From contig JAEXWS010000099.1 of NCBI GenBank assembly GCA_023406225.1, positions 1-16,422 of the forward strand: 16,422 nucleotides of DNA, in the 5' to 3' direction. The notes under the pieces were generated by a model. The model saw only the letters and a list, made by a program, of their open reading frames with translations, was not told where the DNA came from and searched no databases. This document shows, one piece after another, positions 13,044 to 16,422 of this stretch (the first letter of the stretch is position 1; each line of letters opens with the position of its first letter). The position numbers and the translations under genes were made by a program. This stretch comes from Bacillota bacterium. Lineage in GTDB: Bacteria; Bacillota; Clostridia; Oscillospirales; Oscillospiraceae.

Positions 13044-14813
13044 ATGAAAGTTTTGTATGCGACCAGCGAGGCGGTGCCCTTTTGCAAGACCGGGGGACTG
13101 GCCGACGTGGCGGGGTCATTGCCCGCGGCCCTGGCGGCCGAGGGCGCGGAGGTGGCCGTGGTGCTGCCGCTGTACCGCGGCGTGAAGGCGCGCTTTGGCG
13201 AGCAGCTCACCTTTTTGTGCTACGACTATGTGGACCTGGCCTGGCGGCACTGCTACTGCGGGCTGTTTTCCCTGGAGCAGGACGGCGTGACGTGGTACTT
13301 CCTGGACAACGAGCAGTATTTCGACCGGCCGGACCTGTACGGCTATCTGGACGACGGCGAGCGGTTCGGCTTCTTTGCCCGGGCCGTGGTGCGGATGCTG
13401 CCCCATCTGGCCTTCTGGCCGGAGGTCATCCACTGCAACGACTGGCAGACCGCCCTGGTGCCCGTCTATTTGAAGGACGACGGCGTGCGGGAGGAGCGGT
13501 ACCGGAGCATCAAAACCGCCCTTACCATCCATAATATCGAATATCAGGGCCGTTACGGCATCGAGACGCTGGGGGACCTGTTCGGTCTGGACCGCGGCTG
13601 GGCCGACGACGGCACCATCCTCATGGACGGGGACGTGAACCTTTTGAAGGGGGCCATCCTCTGTGCGGACGCGGTGAACGCCGTATCCCCCACCTACGCC
13701 AACGAGTTGAAAATGGCCTACTTCGCCCACCGGCTGGAGGGCATCATGCGCCGCTGCGGCTATAAGCTCTCCGGCGTGCTCAACGGCATCGACGTGAAGC
13801 GGTACGACCCGGAGACCGATCCCCACATCGCCGCTCGGTTCTCCGCCGGGGACCTCTCCGGCAAGGCGGAGGACAAGGCGGCCCTCCAGCGGATGATGGG
13901 CCTGCGGGAGGAGGCGGTCGTGCCCGTGGTGGGCATCGTCAGCCGCCTGGTGAGCCATAAGGGGCTGGACTTGATTTGCGAGGTGCTCCATGATATGATG
14001 GAGCTTCCCATGCAGCTTGTGGTGCTGGGCAAGGGCGACAGGAAGTACGAGGAGTTCTTCCACTGGGCCGCCCAGCAGTACCCGGGCCGCATGGCCGTCC
14101 GGCTGGACTACAACGAGGAGCTGTCCATGGCCATCTACGCGGGCGCGGACCTCTTCCTGATGCCCTCCAAGAGCGAGCCCTGCGGGCTCTCCCAGATGAT
14201 CGCCATGCGCTACGGCACCGTGCCCATCGTCCGGGAGACCGGCGGGCTGAAGGACACCGTCCGCCCCTACGAGGCGTGGCGGGACAGCGGAAACGGCTTC
14301 ACCTTCGCAAGCTACGCCAGCGGAGACATGCTCTTCGTCATCCGTGAGGCCGTATATCTCTATAAGGATTATCCCGACGCCTTCGCCCGCCTGCGGGCGC
14401 GGGCCATGGCCTGCGATTTCAGCTGGTCCCGCAGCGCCAGGGAGTATCTGCATATTTACGCCGGGATCACCGGCCGGCCCTGGCCCGTTCCCGCGGAGGA
14501 AACGCCCGCCGCGGAGGAAACGCCTGCCGCGGAGGAGGCCGCTGTCCCGGCGGCGGAGGGCCCCGTTGTGGAGGCGGCCCCCGCTTCGGCGGAGGAAGTC
14601 CCCGCCCCGGCGGAGAAAGCGCCTGCGACCGGACGGCCCGCCGCCCCCAAAGCCGCGGCGAAGAAGCCCGCCGGGAAAAAGGCCGCGGCCAAGAGCGCGG
14701 CGAAAAAGCCCGCTGCGAAAAGACCCGCTGCAAAAGCCGCGGCGTCCTCCAAAAAAGAAACCACCCCAAGAAAAGGGACTGCCGCGAAAAAGAAAGAGGA
14801 CGCGGCGGAGTAA
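13044..14813 (+). CDS. glgA: Glycogen synthase (ADP-glucose type) with a long low-complexity C-terminal tail
   Basis: GlgA (GT5) transfers glucose from ADP-glucose to the non-reducing end of glycogen. Residues 1 to about 475 form a complete GT-B enzyme: MKVLYATSEAVPFCKTGGLA with Lys15 of the KTGGL motif, HCNDWQTALVPVYL, TIHNIEYQGRYG, VGIVSRLVSHKGLDL, and SKSEPCGLSQ with the catalytic Glu378. ATG 13044 follows AAAGGAG and starts as GlgA proteins do; the in-frame upstream extension has no support. The protein is 589 residues against about 480 normally. Residues 483-589 are an added tail: about 45 residues of Pro/Ala/Glu repeats, then about 60 rich in Lys/Ala/Pro with 19 Lys or Arg, like histone H1 or AlgP tails. 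There is no frameshift; the tail ends cleanly 9 bp before glgP. Confidence 0.95.
   Translation: MKVLYATSEAVPFCKTGGLADVAGSLPAALAAEGAEVAVVLPLYRGVKARFGEQLTFLCYDYVDLAWRHCYCGLFSLEQDGVTWYFLDNEQYFDRPDLYGYLDDGERFGFFARAVVRMLPHLAFWPEVIHCNDWQTALVPVYLKDDGVREERYRSIKTALTIHNIEYQGRYGIETLGDLFGLDRGWADDGTILMDGDVNLLKGAILCADAVNAVSPTYANELKMAYFAHRLEGIMRRCGYKLSGVLNGIDVKRYDPETDPHIAARFSAGDLSGKAEDKAALQRMMGLREEAVVPVVGIVSRLVSHKGLDLICEVLHDMMELPMQLVVLGKGDRKYEEFFHWAAQQYPGRMAVRLDYNEELSMAIYAGADLFLMPSKSEPCGLSQMIAMRYGTVPIVRETGGLKDTVRPYEAWRDSGNGFTFASYASGDMLFVIREAVYLYKDYPDAFARLRARAMACDFSWSRSAREYLHIYAGITGRPWPVPAEETPAAEETPAAEEAAVPAAEGPVVEAAPASAEEVPAPAEKAPATGRPAAPKAAAKKPAGKKAAAKSAAKKPAAKRPAAKAAASSKKETTPRKGTAAKKKEDAAE
14493..14537 (+). 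repeat. 18-base tandem repeat inside the GlgA tail
   Basis: The unit GCGGAGGAAACGCCYGCC occurs at 14493-14510 and 14511-14528 with one difference, and a partial third copy follows. It encodes AEETPA repeats. Such repeats can change copy number by slippage in whole-codon steps, which would vary the tail length without breaking the frame. Confidence 0.7.
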
Positions 14814-14822
14814 GGAAGGTTC

Positions 14823-16422
14823 ATGACACCGTTTACCACACGTACACTGGAAGAGGCCCTCGCCGCCAAGCTGATGCAGAATTTCAGCCGCGCGCCTGAG
14901 GAGGCCACCGACGGAGAGATGATGCGCGCCTGCGCCCTGGTGCTGCGGGATGTGATGGCGCTCCGGGAGGTGGAGACCCGCAAGCAGACCCGCCGGGAGC
15001 GGAGGAAGCAGGTCCATTACCTGTCCCTGGAGTTCCTGATGGGCCGCAGTTTGATGAAAAACGCCTATAACCTGGGCGTTCTGCCCCAGCTCCGGGAGGC
15101 GCTGGACCGGCTGGGCTTCAAGGCCGCCGATATTTTTGAGATCGAGCCGGACGCGGCCCTGGGCAACGGCGGCCTGGGCCGCCTGGCCGCCTGCTATCTG
15201 GATTCCATGACCACCCTGGACATCCCCGCCACCGGCTATTCCATCTGCTATGAGCTGGGGATCTTCAAGCAGAAGATCGTGGAGGGCCAGCAGGTGGAGC
15301 TGCCCGACGACTGGAAGGACCTGGGGGCGGCCTGGCTCATGCCCAAGCCCGCCGAGGCCCAGGAGGTCCGCTTCGGCGGCACCCTCCGGGAGTTTTGGGA
15401 CGACGGCCACCTCCACATCGTCAACGAGGACGCCACGGTGGTCCAGGCGGTGCCCTGCGACATGGAGATCGCGGGCTACGGCACGGAGCATGTGAACGTC
15501 CTGCGGCTGTGGGACGCCCGGTCCACCAAGCCGGTGGACATGTCCCTCTTCTCCCGGGGCGAGTATTTGAAGGCCGCCGAGGAGGAGGCCATGGCGGAGA
15601 CCATCGCCAAGGTCCTCTATCCTGAGGACAACCATTACGAGGGCAAGTCCCTGCGGCTCAAGCAGCAGTATTTCTTCGTCTCCGCCACGGTGCAGTCCAT
15701 CGCCGCCAAGCACCTGGAGACCTATGGCACGCTGAAAAACTTCCACGAGAAAAACGTCATCCAGATCAACGACACCCACCCCGCCCTGGTGGTGCCCGAG
15801 CTGATGCGCATCCTGATCGACGATGCGGGCATGGACTGGGACGAGGCGTGGCACATCACCACCCATTCGGTGGCCTACACGAACCACACCGTCCTGGCGG
15901 AGGCCCTGGAGCGCTGGCCCCAGGTCCTGTTCCAGCAGCTCCTGCCCCGCATCTGGCAGATCGTGATGGAGATTTCGGCCCGCTGGCAGCGGCGGGTGGA
16001 GGACTTCTACCACGATGGGGCCAAGACGGAGCGGATGGCCATCCTCTGGGGCGGCGAGGTCCGCATGGCGAACCTGTGCATTGCGGGCGGCATGGCCGTC
16101 AACGGCGTCAGCGGCCTCCACTCGGACATCCTGCGCGGGGAGGTGTTCCGGGACGCCTGCGGCATGGAGCCGTGGAAGTTCCAGAACGTGACCAACGGCG
16201 TGGACCACCGCCGCTGGCTCAGCGAGATCAACCCCGGCCTGGACGGCCTCATCTGCGACCTGACCGGCGGGGACGGCTATCTGCTCCACCCGGAGACGCT
16301 GCAAAAGCTGGACGCCTTTGCGGACGATCCCGCGGTGCTTTCCCGTCTGGCGGAGATCAAGCTGGCTAACAAAAAGGCCTTCGCCGCCCGGGCCAAACAG
16401 GTGCAGGGCGTGGTCCTGGACC
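14823..16422 (+). CDS. glgP: Glycogen phosphorylase, N-terminal part (runs off the right edge)
   Basis: GlgP (GT35) releases glucose-1-phosphate from glycogen. The first 533 residues are present, of about 800 expected. The N-terminus is MTPFTTRTLEEALAAK, followed by VHYLSLEFLMGRSL, EPDAALGNGGLGRLAACYLD, GYSICYELGIFKQKI, VIQINDTHPALVVPELMRIL and FQNVTNGVDHRRWL, all hallmarks of the family. The pyridoxal-phosphate lysine lies beyond the window. ATG 14823 is 9 bp after the glgA stop with AAGGAAGG as ribosome binding site, so glgA and glgP are co-transcribed. Residues such as YELGIFKQKIVEGQQVELP resemble the clostridial type. Frame is open to the last base, with no internal stop. Confidence 0.96.
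   Translation, partial: MTPFTTRTLEEALAAKLMQNFSRAPEEATDGEMMRACALVLRDVMALREVETRKQTRRERRKQVHYLSLEFLMGRSLMKNAYNLGVLPQLREALDRLGFKAADIFEIEPDAALGNGGLGRLAACYLDSMTTLDIPATGYSICYELGIFKQKIVEGQQVELPDDWKDLGAAWLMPKPAEAQEVRFGGTLREFWDDGHLHIVNEDATVVQAVPCDMEIAGYGTEHVNVLRLWDARSTKPVDMSLFSRGEYLKAAEEEAMAETIAKVLYPEDNHYEGKSLRLKQQYFFVSATVQSIAAKHLETYGTLKNFHEKNVIQINDTHPALVVPELMRILIDDAGMDWDEAWHITTHSVAYTNHTVLAEALERWPQVLFQQLLPRIWQIVMEISARWQRRVEDFYHDGAKTERMAILWGGEVRMANLCIAGGMAVNGVSGLHSDILRGEVFRDACGMEPWKFQNVTNGVDHRRWLSEINPGLDGLICDLTGGDGYLLHPETLQKLDAFADDPAVLSRLAEIKLANKKAFAARAKQVQGVVLD

Noticed and set aside
13116..16304. A 1062-codon open frame on the minus strand opposite glgA and glgP
   Set aside because: It is antisense to two clear enzymes, is full of low-complexity Gly/Arg/Val/His stretches, and has no ribosome binding site or domain. 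Long antisense frames are expected in G+C-rich coding DNA with G/C-ending codons.
1..16422. CRISPR array, tRNA, rRNA, insertion sequence or transposase
   Set aside because: No regularly spaced repeats, no cloverleaf or rRNA sequence and no transposase motif were seen. The only tandem repeat is the coding one in the GlgA tail.

Overview
The window reads as chromosome of an anaerobic, G+C-rich member of the Clostridia, most like the Oscillospiraceae (Flavonifractor/Oscillibacter-type gut bacteria). Three things point there: a catalytically degenerate GlgD beside GlgC, a sodium-pump decarboxylase whose alpha subunit closely resembles glutaconyl-CoA decarboxylase GcdA, and a fragment of the sporulation regulator SpoVT. 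This placement is inferred from gene content; there is no rRNA or other phylogenetic marker here.

Left block (1 to about 7.9 kb, all +): a tightly packed carboxylate-use operon that begins upstream of the window. It holds the end of tctB and all of tctA (membrane part of a tripartite tricarboxylate transporter), an Ldh2/YlbC-family 2-hydroxyacid dehydrogenase, and a four-gene biotin-dependent Na+-translocating acyl-CoA decarboxylase (GcdA-like alpha, a 41-residue membrane anchor, GcdB-like beta, a 69-residue biotin carrier). After a 17-bp perfect hairpin comes an altronate-dehydratase-type hydro-lyase split into a SAF subunit and a large subunit. The inferred logic is uptake of an organic acid, redox and dehydration chemistry on it, and decarboxylation of a CoA ester coupled to Na+ export. 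The substrate cannot be fixed from the sequence, and no CoA-transferase or ligase lies in the window. A 25-bp perfect hairpin at 7857-7912 closes the block.

Junction (about 7.9 to 8.5 kb): on the minus strand lies the first 33 codons of spoVT with a good ribosome binding site and a sigma-G-like promoter, running into unrelated sequence, so the gene looks truncated exactly where the left block ends. A consensus sigma-A promoter (TTGACG-17-TATAAT) at 8400-8428 then faces right.

Right block (8.5 kb to the end, all +, visibly richer in G+C at third codon positions): the glycogen operon glgB-glgC-glgD-glgA-glgP. glgB/glgC and glgC/glgD overlap by ATGA. A terminator-like hairpin and a 270-bp structured non-coding gap separate glgD from glgA, and glgP runs off the right edge. 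GlgC with GlgD makes ADP-glucose, GlgA polymerises it, GlgB branches it and GlgP mobilises it. GlgA carries an unusual 107-residue tail, first acidic Pro/Ala/Glu and then Lys/Ala-rich like histone H1.

The most interesting points are the decarboxylase/split hydro-lyase/TTT combination, the stripped-down sodium pump, the GlgA tail and the broken spoVT at the block boundary.
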